The notes: generated by a model from the sequence alone, not told the origin. A stretch of 64,000 nt of DNA from Metridium senile (GCA_949775045.1 OX459101.1:15964180-16028179), one strand, 5' to 3'; positions 1 to 44,238 are shown, counted from the first letter of the stretch. Translations and numbers: made by a program.

Positions 1-8
1 TTCGCGTC

Positions 9-70
9 CATGTTGTATCGGCTATACAATCGCGCCTTCGGCTTGTGATTGTATCTGCCGATATAACATG
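9..70. repeat. Short hairpin repeat at window start
   Basis: An imperfect inverted repeat has arms that read CATGTTGTATCGGC and GCCGATATAACATG. It resembles the TATCCGATA-type hairpins at 290-480, so it is probably a remnant of the same MITE family. No coding potential is seen. Confidence 0.5.
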
Positions 71-90
71 GCCGTTCATGTTGTAAACAT

Positions 91-620
91 TACTTATAAA
101 ATTCATGAATAATTAATGAGCAATTGACAAAGGAATACACGTCCGTGACGGAGGTTGTATATCCGATACAGATTCGTCCTGATTTGCATAAGTTTTAACT
201 TGAATTTTCTCGGCCAGATTTACTTTTATCTTGACAACTTTAGTAAAATATGAAAGAAGTAAATGGTGTAGTTTCATAAGTACTATACAATATTCGTGTC
301 TGATCTGTATGAGATATACAGTTTTACTCGTCTTCGACTCGCCACTGTATATCTCATACAGATCGGCCACTCATATTGTATGTAATATATACAATATGAG
401 CGGCCGATCTGTATCCGATATACAATGGCGAGTCGAAGACGAGCCGTTGTATATCGGATACAGATCGGACGCGAATATTGTATAGAACTTATGAAAGTCC
501 AACGTTAGTTCTTTCATATTTTACTAAAATTGTCAAGATAAATATAAATCTGGCCGAGTAAATTCAAGTTGAAACTTATGCAAATCAGGACGAAATCTGT
601 ATGAGATTTACAACCTCCGT
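91..620. mobile_element. Foldback MITE, left part, interrupted by the palindromic element
   Basis: Two long inverted arms lie at about 150-300 and 470-620 around a central nested palindrome that repeats TGTATCCGATATACA-like words. The outer arm at 94-163 has its inverted partner at 6857-6916, on the far side of the large palindrome. The MITE was therefore about 580 bp long and was split by that insertion. A diverged partial copy lies at 38238-38395. No ORF is credible here. Confidence 0.75.
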
Positions 621-1347
621 AGTAGTATTCTTGGGATGAAATGACCCCGGAAATTGAGGTGGGATTGAGGTGGGATTGAGGCGGTGCCATGGTAACCAGG
701 TGACGCGAGAGGATTAGCACCTTGACCAGGAAGTGAAGTGTTGCTATGGTAACCAGGTGACGCCAAAGGCTTAGTGAGCGGGCAAGTTTGGGCAAGTCTT
801 TATCAATTATAATATATAGCGCGCGCCTATTTTGAATCTTTCACTAAAACATTTGAAAAGAAAAAACGTTTGCCGGGTTAGAAAAACATGGCAACTTTAG
901 TTATTCAAACTAGGCAATCGAAGAGCAACCATTCAAGAGAAAATGCACTAAACAATCCAACGCAAAAATAAAGCTACGCGAATTAAGTAAAAGCAATTAT
1001 AATTAAAATCTATATGCAGCACGAAAAAACAACATCTGATGAACTAGCTAATCTGTTTAATGATAAATCAAAACTTTTTACAAGGTTTTGCAAACAACAG
1101 CTTATTATTCAGTGGTCTCTTGTTCAGGTTCAGAGTCAGGCTAACCAAAGAAAGAAAGAATCCCGATTAAAACTTGTGTTTGTAAACATACTTAGTTAGC
1201 TAGAGTTTAGGATTAATTGTTTTGAAACATGAAAATCTCTATAATTAACTAATACATGTAATAGAGAATCGAATCCCCAGAAGAAAAACATTAACAGGAA
1301 ACCAAGATTTATGCTTCAAAGTTTTACAGATATATATATCTAATAAC

Positions 1348-1722
1348 TTATTTTGAATAACTTACAGCCGGCTTAAGAATCATTCGGGATCTTGTTGAAT
1401 ATCTTTTGTAGAAAAGCGTCAGGATCGAATTCATCACACTGCAAAAGGTCTTGTGTACCAATTGATCATCTCCAATATCACATCTTCTTGGTCCAATTAA
1501 ATAATTCAGGCGGAGACCAATAATCAAACTGTAGATTAAGAAAAAGCAGGAGCCCATAAATATGCTTACCACATCTTCAATAAGTTGATAATTAGTAGAT
1601 AATAACTCGGCCATTATGAACAAGAAACAACTGAGTAAAATAATCTTTGCAGGGAAATAATCGCTAATCAGTATCTTTTGGAAGCAATTTATAAGGTTTG
1701 TTAGTACAAAAGATATAAGCAT
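1348..1722 (-). CDS. Hydrophobic ORF in left arm (hypothetical)
   Basis: A 124-codon open frame with several hydrophobic stretches near residues 1-40 and 50-75, which could be membrane segments. Its mirror copy is 5755-6129. No family is recognised. Splice-like signals occur inside: GTAAGC after a MAELLSTNYQLIEDV segment, then a CTACAG acceptor. The real product might therefore be spliced, and the apparent membrane character could be an artefact of reading through an intron. Preservation in both arms reflects arm identity and is not independent evidence of selection. Confidence 0.3.
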   Translation of the reverse strand: MLISFVLTNLINCFQKILISDYFPAKIILLSCFLFIMAELLSTNYQLIEDVVSIFMGSCFFLIYSLIIGLRLNYLIGPRRCDIGDDQLVHKTFCSVMNSILTLFYKRYSTRSRMILKPAVSYSK

Positions 1723-1984
1723 TTCAAAAAGAACCTTATTTCGCGCAACATATTAATTACGTTCAAAAACAAACATGAACACAAAGTTTATTTTAAGCTC
1801 CAATAATTTTCATGAACACAAAAGATATCAAACAAAGGATTGTTTTTTACGATAAATATAACTTTGAATTATAATTAGTGTATCTTAGCTTAAAATCCAT
1901 CAGTAAAAAAAAAGTTTTTTATCACGTGGTGTATGTTCAACTCCTCGATAGTCATAGTTATAGTTATAGTTGACAAGCATTAGT

Positions 1985-2134
1985 ATGGATAAAAACATTT
2001 CAAAACTTTCGGAAGAGGAATTGAGAGAAATTCAAGAAAGTTTGCATGGACAGTTTGCTATTGTTATAACGCACAAGTGTACCTGCATGCATGATATAAA
2101 TAAAATGTTGATCTTATTATTGTCTGATATATAG
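1985..2134 (+). CDS. Small acidic/helical ORF in left arm
   Basis: A short frame begins MDKNISKLSEEELREIQESL and stops after about 49 codons. The first half looks like a charged amphipathic helix. The mirror copy lies on the minus strand near 5343-5492. It is unrecognised. It may be a first exon, because no polyadenylation signal or further domain follows. Confidence 0.25.
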   Translation: MDKNISKLSEEELREIQESLHGQFAIVITHKCTCMHDINKMLILLLSDI

Positions 2135-2740
2135 TTTAACTGAATAACCTTTTTAAAAAAGAACTGTATTCTAGTTAATGGTCAAACACCTATGCTTTAT
2201 AAACATGGATTCATTTTAAATCTTCACTTCGCATAATTTACTTCAGTTATGCGTCTAGTTCATATTGAATTTAAATTTATCATAATTAAGTAACAACAAA
2301 ACGGTTCATATAGTTTTATCTCGATTCAAACAAAATATTTAACTACCTACAAAAGGTATCATATAAGTCAGTCAAGAAATCAACCAACCTTTCGAAAATC
2401 ATTATCATAAAATCTCTGTGCTGCATGTGTGTTTTTATTAGTTATTCAAGCTGATTGTTCACACAACTTGCGTAGTATTGTATCGATCGCGACTAGGAAG
2501 ATAAACAAAAACAATAATAGAACAACTGATCTGAATCTTTATTTTCTATCAAAATAAGAATTACATTTATCAATGACAGCAAAGTTTATTCACTAATGGA
2601 AATGTTCATTTGGTTTGTTTATGAAAAAGTGAATAAAACCGCGTTTGTTCTCCTTACAATGGTGCATGATAAAAGCTAAGTATGAATATTACAAAAATCA
2701 ATTTTGTTATTTATTTTGCATGACTATTATTCGTATGTAA

Positions 2741-3127
2741 TTACAATGATTTCAACTCCAACCATTTACGTTTACAGGCATATTTTCTTCTTTTTGTAGA
2801 TACTTTTGAGGCTGCTTTATCTCCCTTGCGCTTATTTCTATTCATAGAGTTTTCATTTGTTATTATATATTCATAAGAGTTTCTCTCCATCTCTTCCTGG
2901 TGTTTGAGAAGTCGTGCTAATGATTTTTGTACATTTGGTACATTATCCTCTGTTCCAGTTTCATCATAATTCTTTGAGGGAATGCATACTCCAAGTTTAC
3001 TCCATTTTAACCATTTAGCACGCTCTTCGATATCCATTCGATGAACTTGATCGAGATGATTTGCTAGTCGAGTAAGGTTAGTGCTTCCACATCCAAATAC
3101 AGGACAGTTTCGCCTTGTGCGTCCCAT
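2741..3127 (-). CDS. Small zinc-finger protein of the palindromic element (left arm copy)
   Basis: About 128 codons from the Met at 3127; an upstream in-frame Met at 3157 would add ten residues. The 3127 start is preferred because it matches the start of the related ORF at 60876. The N-terminus has a C-x4-C-x10-H-x4-H finger (CPVFGCG...NHLDQVH), followed by a conserved ER-W-KL helix. The C-terminus is Lys/Arg-rich and probably nuclear. It differs from the right arm copy at two residues. A DNA-binding role for element replication or transposition is inference. Confidence 0.6.
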   Translation of the reverse strand: MGRTRRNCPVFGCGSTNLTRLANHLDQVHRMDIEERAKWLKWSKLGVCIPSKNYDETGTEDNVPNVQKSLARLLKHQEEMERNSYEYIITNENSMNRNKRKGDKAASKVSTKRRKYACKRKWLELKSL

Positions 3128-3338
3128 GCTGAGCTCTTGACTTGACCAATGTTTCATAGAAAATAATCTCTTTTTGCAATATTACATTTTTATGTATGAC
3201 GGCCCGAATAAGAGGCCCGCGACGGCCCGAATCAACCCGAATCGGCCCAAATCGGCCCGAACTGGCCCGATAAGACCCGAAGGCCCTATAGGCTTTATTT
3301 GCTCTCTCGCTCTCTTTCTGTCTCTTATTCATTTTGGC

Positions 3339-4138
3339 ACGTTCGCGCATGATCATAGAGAAATTTAATTTCTCTTAAAAAAATGCGATAACAAGATAAC
3401 CGGTCCCATAATAGAGCATAACCCTCTGCTTATAAGGGAGGTTAGCATCCAAAGCAGAGTCATCCCAAAATAACTCTCAAGAAGATAACATGTCTCAATC
3501 CCACTATGAAGAAGATGAATCAAGTTCTGACAGCATGGCAAGTAGTGATCAAGAAAGTATTGAGGATAGCAGCGAGGATAGTGTTGACTCAAGTCAGTTT
3601 GATTCTACTGAAGATGAGAAAAAGGATGTTTGGTCGAGAATGCAACACAAGGCAATGGAAAGGCATCAGCAAGATTTGGAAGTGGCAATGCAGCAATATA
3701 AACAAAACGGTGATAGTGATGAAGTAGCACAAGCCAAAGCCAATAATGCTTTGTTGCCTACATACAGAAAAGAGCTGAGGGAGGTTCTAAACGAACAACT
3801 GACATGGATACATCATTTGAGAAGAGATCCTACTTATAAAAAGATCATGGCCACAAAGAAAAACCTTATGGATGATAATGACTACAGCTGGGAGGAGGCA
3901 ACTGAATCGGCAATACATCAAAGGCAATTTCTACTTAACAAACTATTTGTACAGGAAGAAATTCCAAAACAAAGTATAATTAACTACGCAACTTATAATT
4001 CTTATACTCGTTAGCCTTAGATGCATGTAATTGTGTTTTGAAAATAATTTTTTTCGGTTTAATAAAATGAGGTTTTTGTTTCATTGAGTTTTTGTTTTAT
4101 CTTAATCTACTTTGATTAAGCGCAACCGTTGCGACGGG
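3339..4138. other. Unique loop of the palindrome
   Basis: This is the only part of 621-6856 without an inverted partner. It holds one gene (3490-4014), a polyadenylation-like AATAAAA near 4060, and about 150 bp upstream of the gene that could hold its promoter. The arm edges run through a GGGCCGATTC-type short tandem repeat. Confidence 0.7.
3490..4014 (+). CDS. Acidic coiled/helical protein of the palindromic element
   Basis: An intact 174-codon ORF. Residues 1-46 are rich in Ser, Asp and Glu (SSEDSVDSSQFDSTEDE). The rest is predicted mostly helical, with conserved patches ELREVLNEQLTWIHHL, KKIMATKKNL and SWEEATESAI. A diverged but collinear homologue is at 61392-61946, so this is a real protein family and not a chance frame. 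In both places a zinc-finger gene lies downstream on the same strand. No known domain is recognised. An acidic nuclear or capsid-associated role can only be guessed. The start is the Met after GAAGATAAC, matching the MSHSDSGYEDE start of the homologue. Confidence 0.7.
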   Translation: MSQSHYEEDESSSDSMASSDQESIEDSSEDSVDSSQFDSTEDEKKDVWSRMQHKAMERHQQDLEVAMQQYKQNGDSDEVAQAKANNALLPTYRKELREVLNEQLTWIHHLRRDPTYKKIMATKKNLMDDNDYSWEEATESAIHQRQFLLNKLFVQEEIPKQSIINYATYNSYTR

Positions 4139-4349
4139 GCCAAATTGAATAAGAGACAGAACGAGAGCGAGAGAGCAAATAAAGCCTATAGGGCCTTCGG
4201 GTCTGATCGGGCCAGTTCGGGCCGATTTGGGCCGATTCGGGTTGATTCGGGCCGTCGCGGGCCTCTTATTCGGGCCGTCATACATAAAAATGTAATATTG
4301 CAAAAAGAGATTATTTTCTATGAAACATTGGTCAAGTCAAGAGCTCAGC

Positions 4350-4736
4350 ATGGGACGCACAAGGCGAAACTGTCCTGTATATGGATGTGGAAGCACTAAC
4401 CTTGCTCGACTAGCAAATCATCTCGATCAAGTTCATCGAATGGATATCGAAGAGCGTGCTAAATGGTTAAAATGGAGTAAACTTGGAGTATGCATTCCCT
4501 CAAAGAATTATGATGAAACTGGAACAGAGGATAATGTACCAAATGTACAAAAATCATTAGCACGACTTCTCAAACACCAGGAAGAGATGGAGAGAAACTC
4601 TTATGAATATATAATAACAAATGAAAACTCTATGAATAGAAATAAGCGCAAGGGAGATAAAGCAGCCTCAAAAGTATCTACAAAAAGAAGAAAATATGCC
4701 TGTAAACGTAAATGGTTGGAGTTGAAATCATTGTAA
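4350..4736 (+). CDS. Small zinc-finger protein of the palindromic element (right arm copy)
   Basis: Mirror copy of 2741-3127, about 128 codons from the preferred Met at 4350 (alternative Met at 4320). It has the same C-x4-C-x10-H-x4-H finger (CPVYGCG...NHLDQVH) and a basic C-terminus ending in KRKWLELKSL. It lies downstream of the acidic gene on the same strand, and AATAAA follows at about 4764. The gap between the two genes holds a GGGCCGATTC-type tandem repeat. Confidence 0.65.
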   Translation: MGRTRRNCPVYGCGSTNLARLANHLDQVHRMDIEERAKWLKWSKLGVCIPSKNYDETGTEDNVPNVQKSLARLLKHQEEMERNSYEYIITNENSMNRNKRKGDKAASKVSTKRRKYACKRKWLELKSL

Positions 4737-5754
4737 TTACATACGAATAATAGTCATGCAAAATAAATAACAAAATTGATTTTTGTAATATTCATACTTA
4801 GCTTTTATCATGCACCATTGTAAGGAGAACAAACGCGGTTTTATTCACTTTTTCATAAACAAACCAAATGAACATTTCCATTAGTGAATAAACTTTGCTG
4901 TCATTGATAAATGTAATTCTTATTTTGATAGAAAATAAAGATTCAGATCAGTTGTTCTATTATTGTTTTTGTTTATCTTCCTAGTCGCGATCGATACAAT
5001 ACTACGCAAGTTGTGTGAACAATCAGCTTGAATAACTAATAAAAACACACATGCAGCACAGAGATTTTATGATAATGATTTTCGAAAGGTTGGTTGATTT
5101 CTTGACTGACTTATATGATACCTTTTGTAGGTAGTTAAATATTTTGTTTGAATCGAGATAAAACTATATGAACCGTTTTGTTGTTACTTAATTATGATAA
5201 ATTTAAATTCAATATGAACTAGACGCATAACTGAAGTAAATTATGCGAAGTGAAGATTTAAAATGAATCCATGTTTATAAAGCATAGGTGTTTGACCATT
5301 AACTAGAATACAGTTCTTTTTTAAAAAGGTTATTCAGTTAAACTATATATCAGACAATAATAAGATCAACATTTTATTTATATCATGCATGCAGGTACAC
5401 TTGTGCGTTATAACAATAGCAAACTGTCCATGCAAACTTTCTTGAATTTCTCTCAATTCCTCTTCCGAAAGTTTTGAAATGTTTTTATCCATACTAATGC
5501 TTGTCAACTATAACTATAACTATGACTATCGAGGAGTTGAACATACACCACGTGATAAAAAACTTTTTTTTTACTGATGGATTTTAAGCTAAGATACACT
5601 AATTATAATTCAAAGTTATATTTATCGTAAAAAACAATCCTTTGTTTGATATCTTTTGTGTTCATGAAAATTATTGGAGCTTAAAATAAACTTTGTGTTC
5701 ATGTTTGTTTTTGAACGTAATTAATATGTTGCGCGAAATAAGGTTCTTTTTGAA

Positions 5755-6129
5755 ATGCTTATATCTTTTGTACTAACAAACCTTATAAATTGCTTCCAAA
5801 AGATACTGATTAGCGATTATTTCCCTGCAAAGATTATTTTACTCAGTTGTTTCTTGTTCATAATGGCCGAGTTATTATCTACTAATTATCAACTTATTGA
5901 AGATGTGGTAAGCATATTTATGGGCTCCTGCTTTTTCTTAATCTACAGTTTGATTATTGGTCTCCGCCTGAATTATTTAATTGGACCAAGAAGATGTGAT
6001 ATTGGAGATGATCAATTGGTACACAAGACCTTTTGCAGTGTGATGAATTCGATCCTGACGCTTTTCTACAAAAGATATTCAACAAGATCCCGAATGATTC
6101 TTAAGCCGGCTGTAAGTTATTCAAAATAA
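5755..6129 (+). CDS. Hydrophobic ORF in right arm (hypothetical)
   Basis: Mirror copy of 1348-1722, identical as far as read. It has the same internal splice-like signals and hydrophobic stretches, and no family is recognised. Confidence 0.3.
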   Translation: MLISFVLTNLINCFQKILISDYFPAKIILLSCFLFIMAELLSTNYQLIEDVVSIFMGSCFFLIYSLIIGLRLNYLIGPRRCDIGDDQLVHKTFCSVMNSILTLFYKRYSTRSRMILKPAVSYSK

Positions 6130-6856
6130 GTTATTAGATATATATATCTGTAAAACTTTGAAGCATAAATCTTGGTTTCCTGTTAATGTTTTTCTTCTGG
6201 GGATTCGATTCTCTATTACATGTATTAGTTAATTATAGAGATTTTCATGTTTCAAAACAATTAATCCTAAACTCTAGCTAACTAAGTATGTTTACAAACA
6301 CAAGTTTTAATCGGGATTCTTTCTTTCTTTGGTTAGCCTGACTCTGAACCTGAACAAGAGACCACTGAATAATAAGCTGTTGTTTGCAAAACCTTGTAAA
6401 AAGTTTTGATTTATCATTAAACAGATTAGCTAGTTCATCAGATGTTGTTTTTTCGTGCTGCATATAGATTTTAATTATAATTGCTTTTACTTAATTCGCG
6501 TAGCTTTATTTTTGCGTTGGATTGTTTAGTGCATTTTCTCTTGAATGGTTGCTCTTCGATTGCCTAGTTTGAATAACTAAAGTTGCCATGTTTTTCTAAC
6601 CCGGCAAACGTTTTTTCTTTTCAAATGTTTTAGTGAAAGATTCAAAATAGGCGCGCGCTATATATTATAATTGATAAAGACTTGCCCAAACTTGCCCGCT
6701 CACTAAGCCTTTGGCGTCACCTGGTTACCATAGCAACACTTCACTTCCTGGTCAAGGTGCTAATCCTCTCGCGTCACCTGGTTACCATGGCACCGCCTCA
6801 ATCCCACCTCAATCCCACCTCAATTTCCGGGGTCATTTCATCCCAAGAATACTACT

Positions 6857-6916
6857 CTCCGTCACGGACGTGAATTCTTTTGTCAATTGCTCATTAATTA
6901 TTCATGAATTTTATAA
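6857..6916. mobile_element. Right end of the interrupted foldback MITE
   Basis: This segment is the inverted partner of 94-163. It begins with CTCCGT, the second copy of the 6-bp target duplication of the 621-6856 element; the first copy is at 615-620. Joining 620 to 6863 restores a continuous MITE arm. Confidence 0.75.
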
Positions 6917-6939
6917 TGTATGTAGTACATAAAGAACGC

Positions 6940-6956
6940 ACCTCAACCAATCACAA
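6940..6956. promoter_or_regulatory. CCAAT-like motif upstream of receptor kinase start
   Basis: CAACCAATCACAAT lies about 55 bp upstream of the first coding exon. TTGCTAG just before the ATG could equally be a 3' splice site after a 5'-UTR intron, so the true promoter may lie elsewhere. Confidence 0.2.
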
Positions 6957-7005
6957 TGCGTTATTTCTAATAGTTACTTTGTGATGTTTATTGCTAGGTT
7001 TTACG

Positions 7006-40370
<33,365 letters not shown>

Positions 40371-40449
40371 TCACCATGGAATTACATACGTATGCAGATC
40401 TGCAATTTGCCGTGACATGAGCCGTCGGTACCACAGGAACGAAAAACGA

Positions 40450-40986
40450 GACACGAAAAATTAGACACCAGACACCAGACTTGAAACACGAGACACGAGA
40501 CACAAGACACGAGACACAAAACACGAGACACCAGACACCAGCCACGAGACACCAGACCTGCGACACGAGACACGAGAGACAAGACACGAGACACAAAACA
40601 CGAGACACAGACACCAGCCACGAGACACCAGACCTGAGACACGAGACACGAGAGACAAGACACGAGAGACAAGACACGAGACACAAAACACGAGACACAA
40701 AACACGACACACAAAACACGAGACACCAGACACCAGACACCATCCATGAGACACCAGACCTGAGACACGAGACACGAGAGACAAGACACGAGACAAGAGA
40801 CACAAAACACGAGACACAAAACACGAGACACAAAACACGAGACACGAGACACGAGACACGAGACACGAGACACGAGACACGAGACACGAGACACGAGACA
40901 CGAGACACGAGTCTCCAGACGCCAGACGCCAGACGCCAGACACCAGGCGCAAGACACCAGACACCAGACGCCATACACCAGACACG
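40450..40986. repeat. GACACGA/GACACCA minisatellite
   Basis: About 540 bp of short units such as GAGACACGAGACACCAGAC. Long Cys/Ser/Leu/Val frames on the minus strand and Thr/Arg/His/Glu frames on the plus strand are artefacts. It lies in the probable 3' UTR of the kinase gene. Confidence 0.9.
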
Positions 40987-41293
40987 AGTTAATTTCATTT
41001 TACACATATTGTACATAGTATGGAAATCGGTATTCCATAGTTTGTGAGTTTTAAAAAATCATGTAAAATGTTTGTAAATATATTTACATGTTATGTAGAG
41101 TACATTATACACATCATGCAATTACATGGTATGGAAATCGGTCAAATTTTCCAGTCTACAAACACGCACGATTCGGAGTTTCGATAAAACTACCATTAAA
41201 ATCGCCAATTATATTTCGCGATAAAAAACATCATTACGCGGTTCTCGTCAATCAAACTCACCCACGTTAGCATGTAATATATTATTTTAGAAC

Positions 41294-41770
41294 TTGACTA
41301 CAGCCCGTGGAATTTTGAAGTGTTTCAATAGAATGGTGAAGTGATGACGTCATATAAAATTATTTTCACTATTTCATATTTTTGGCTCTCAATTTTGGTA
41401 GGCAATCACAAAAGATGTTCACATAGCAAATTTGACCAAAATTCGTCCAATAGCAGCTGAAATATGGCCACTTTAAATATATAATTTCCCCATACAAAAC
41501 ACTGTAGTTTCGGGTCTGTTCCAAACTTTTGTAACAGAGCGTAAATTACAGTGATTTGTTTGGAGAAATTATATATTCAAGTGGCCATATCTCAGCTGCT
41601 ATTTGACCGATTCTCTTCACATTTGGAGTGTGAACGTCTTTTTTGATTGTCCATCGAAATTGGCAGCCAAAAAGTGTTGAAGCCAAAATTTATTTTTTCG
41701 TGACGTCACACTTCATCACTCTATTGTTTGATAAAGTGTACATACATTACATTACCGCGAGCTGTAGTTA
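41294..41770. mobile_element. Diverged foldback element
   Basis: Ends ACTACAGCCCGTGG and CCGCGAGCTGTAGT, with subterminal ATGACGTCA and TGACGTCAC. The inner arms are imperfect. Confidence 0.55.
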
Positions 41771-41780
41771 AATTCTAATT

Positions 41781-42282
41781 AAAAAAACTCATTAATGATT
41801 CATGACCATTTTGTCCAATCCGATGCTCCTCTCTGGTCACGAGGAAAGCAGTGTATACCGCATAATCTACGTTTGAAACGCGGAGGGATTTGAATGCGGC
41901 CCAAGGGAATGATGGTGTAGAATAGAAGAACAATGGAATGCAAATGAACATGAAGCATTATATAATGGCACATGTGTCATTATATAATGCTTCATGTCCA
42001 TAATTCAGATATTACCTTTCCCCTCATATCTACTGACAAGTTACATCAGACTTAGAAACAATTTCCTTTTAGATTTTTGGCGAAAAAAGTCTTTGAGTGC
42101 CAATGCCATTATACTAATCAATTAATCGACGAAATGTCATCAAGTTCGTTAGCATTCAAGTTGGTTAGCATTCCTCTGTTATTCCTGTAGATCAATTCCC
42201 AAATGCAAACAACCTTCCGTTAATTTTCTTTTGTTTCATCGATATTGGACAAAATGGTCATGAATTACTAATGAGTTTTTTA
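41781..42282. mobile_element. Foldback MITE with nested hairpin
   Basis: Ends AAAAAACTCATTAATGATTC and the complement, with ATTGGACAAAATGGTCATGA. A near-perfect hairpin at about 41947-42001 has GAAGCATTATATAATG arms. Confidence 0.65.
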
Positions 42283-42290
42283 AGTCATTC

Positions 42291-42386
42291 AAAAAACTCG
42301 CAGCACTTGATTTATCAGGTATAAAATCCCTTGGGTATCGCCCTCGGGATTTTAGTACCTGATAAAACACTGCTGCTCGTTTTTTA
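42291..42386. mobile_element. Small hairpin element
   Basis: Arms AAAAAACTCGCAGCA...TATCAGGTA and the complement. Confidence 0.55.
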
Positions 42387-42404
42387 GATAATACATAATA
42401 CATA

Positions 42405-42771
42405 CACCTATTTCAAAAAACGTCAGAAGGAGATCTGAATCTGCAATCTGAGACCGAAATGAATTCAGGAAAATTGCGTACTGCAAAAACCAGGCATGGC
42501 CCTGTTTTTTGTTTTTCGCGCTTAGCACCTTCAGATCTATATCTACCGTAGGCCTAGTCTGGGACCTTAACTCGCCTTAACTCGCGCAAACTCGCCTTAA
42601 CTCGCACAAACTCGCATTAACTCGCGAGTTTAGGTCCCAGACTAGGCCTTACCGTCGCTATATCTGAAGCCAGAAAGTGCACACGAGAAAAAACTGCCGT
42701 ACCCCACAATTCATTTCGGTCTCAGATTGCAGATTCAGATCTCCTTCTGACAACGTTTTTTGAAATAGGTG
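42405..42771. mobile_element. CACCTA-terminal MITE, element 4
   Basis: TA-CACCTATTTCAAAAAACG to the complement and TA. Arms carry AGAAGGAGATCTGAATCTGC. A second small palindrome with ACTCGC repeats and GTCCCAGACTAGGCCT ends is nested inside. Confidence 0.75.
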
Positions 42772-42931
42772 TATAACACGTTAGCAGGGCTGGGGGTTTT
42801 CAAAGAGAATTGTGAAATGGTGTACAGAAGGATTTTATAGCAGCCATGTTTGTAGGCAAGTACAAAAGAAAGTTTTTAAATGACAAAGGATTTCAGTTCC
42901 ATTGAGAGAAAAGCTCCATTGTTTTGACGAC

Positions 42932-43222
42932 AAACATGGCTGCCATGAAATCAGTCTAATGCTACTGTAAACATGGCTGCCATGAAATCAGTCTAATGCT
43001 ACTGTAAACATGGCTGCCATGAAATCAGTCTAATGCTACTGTAAACATGGCTGCCATGAAATCAGTCTAATGCTACTGTAAACATGGCTGCCATGAAATC
43101 AGTCTAATGCTACTGTAAACATGGCTGCCATGAAATCAGTCTAATGCTACTGTAAACATGGCTGCCATGAAATCAGTCTAATGCTACTGTAAACATGGCT
43201 GCCATGAAATCACTCTAATGCT
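42932..43222. repeat. 37-bp minisatellite
   Basis: About eight near-identical copies of a 37-bp unit containing AACATGGCTGCCATGAAATC, itself partly palindromic. Confidence 0.92.
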
Positions 43223-43431
43223 ACTCTAAACGTGAATGTACATTATTGGCAATATGGCCCTCTCTGTTTAAACTATCTTGAAATTAGACTTATTTATAAA
43301 AGCTGGTTTTGTTCTGGTAATATGTTGAAATTACATTTGTTATCAATAAAATTGATTGTAATACAATAACAAGCACTGATGCTACAATCATGTGCAAAAT
43401 ACCTTCAGACATAATCAGTTTGTTTTTTATA

Positions 43432-43687
43432 CACCTATTTCAATTAACGTTGTCCATCTGTAATGGTTGATCTGAGACCGATAGGAATTGTGGGAGTTCA
43501 ATAAATTCCAAATGTGTTGTTTTAATCACACTTGAATGGTGCTGAATTATGGATAATAGTATTTCAGAAGTAAACATTAATATTCAAGCGTGATAATAAT
43601 AGTGCATTTGCCGTTTAACGGGCTCCCACAATTCCTATCGGTCTCAGATCGACCATTCCAGATGGACAACGTTAATTGAAATAGGTG
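43432..43687. mobile_element. CACCTA-terminal MITE, element 5
   Basis: TA-CACCTATTTCAATTAACG to the complement and TA. Arms carry TGATCTGAGACCGATAGGAA. Same subfamily as element 6. Confidence 0.75.
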
Positions 43688-44238
43688 TATATAAAAAATA
43701 TTTGTATAACATTTTTCCGTTTGCCCTTCTCCCCCGAATCAATGTTGAGTTTTGGAAATGTGAAACGGTTGTCATTTGAAAGGCTAATCAACATTTCTCT
43801 TGGGGGAGAAGTGTTTGCAAATCAAATTGATACATTTTGTGTATTTTTTTTTTTTTAACTCAAACAAAAACGCTCATAAAAATGTGACAATGTACCAACA
43901 ATTTCGAACATGATTGTAGCTTAAAATTATATCCAAAAATACTAGTTATGATCGTCAATGTAGGATAGTAGCTGTAGATTTGAAAACACCAATGATTTTT
44001 GTCAATAACTGCTTATATAGTAACTAACACCTTTACTGACTTAGGAGTTTAACTAATTTTGTAAAATCTAAATAAGAATTTGTCAGTGTATGTTATACTT
44101 GATATATGCTTATTGATACGCCCCTATTAATTTATTGAATAGGTTAGCGTGCCTTAATAAAGTTGATCACACACTATTTCCGAGAAACTTTGTCGCCGGT
44201 GAAGTGAAAAGCCTACAAGCTAATAGCACACGGGAATT
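43688..44238. other. No recognised feature
   Basis: AT-rich intergenic sequence with a poly-T run near 43845. Confidence 0.5.

Larger units (their letters stand above)
621..6856. mobile_element. Palindromic Polinton-like non-autonomous element
   Basis: The arms 621-3338 and 4139-6856 are reverse complements with very few differences; mirrored positions sum to 7477. They flank an asymmetric loop at 3339-4138. The termini read AGTAGTATTC and GAATACTACT, and CTCCGT is duplicated on both sides. A 6-bp duplication with AGT...ACT ends is the pattern described for Polinton/Maverick elements. No polymerase, integrase, ATPase or protease gene is present, so the copy is non-autonomous. Genes seen are the loop acidic ORF and, in each arm, a zinc-finger ORF and a hydrophobic ORF. 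Assignment to Polintons is inference from the ends only. Confidence 0.7.

Noticed and set aside
42932..43222. CRISPR-like array
   Set aside because: Pure 37-bp tandem copies with no spacers.
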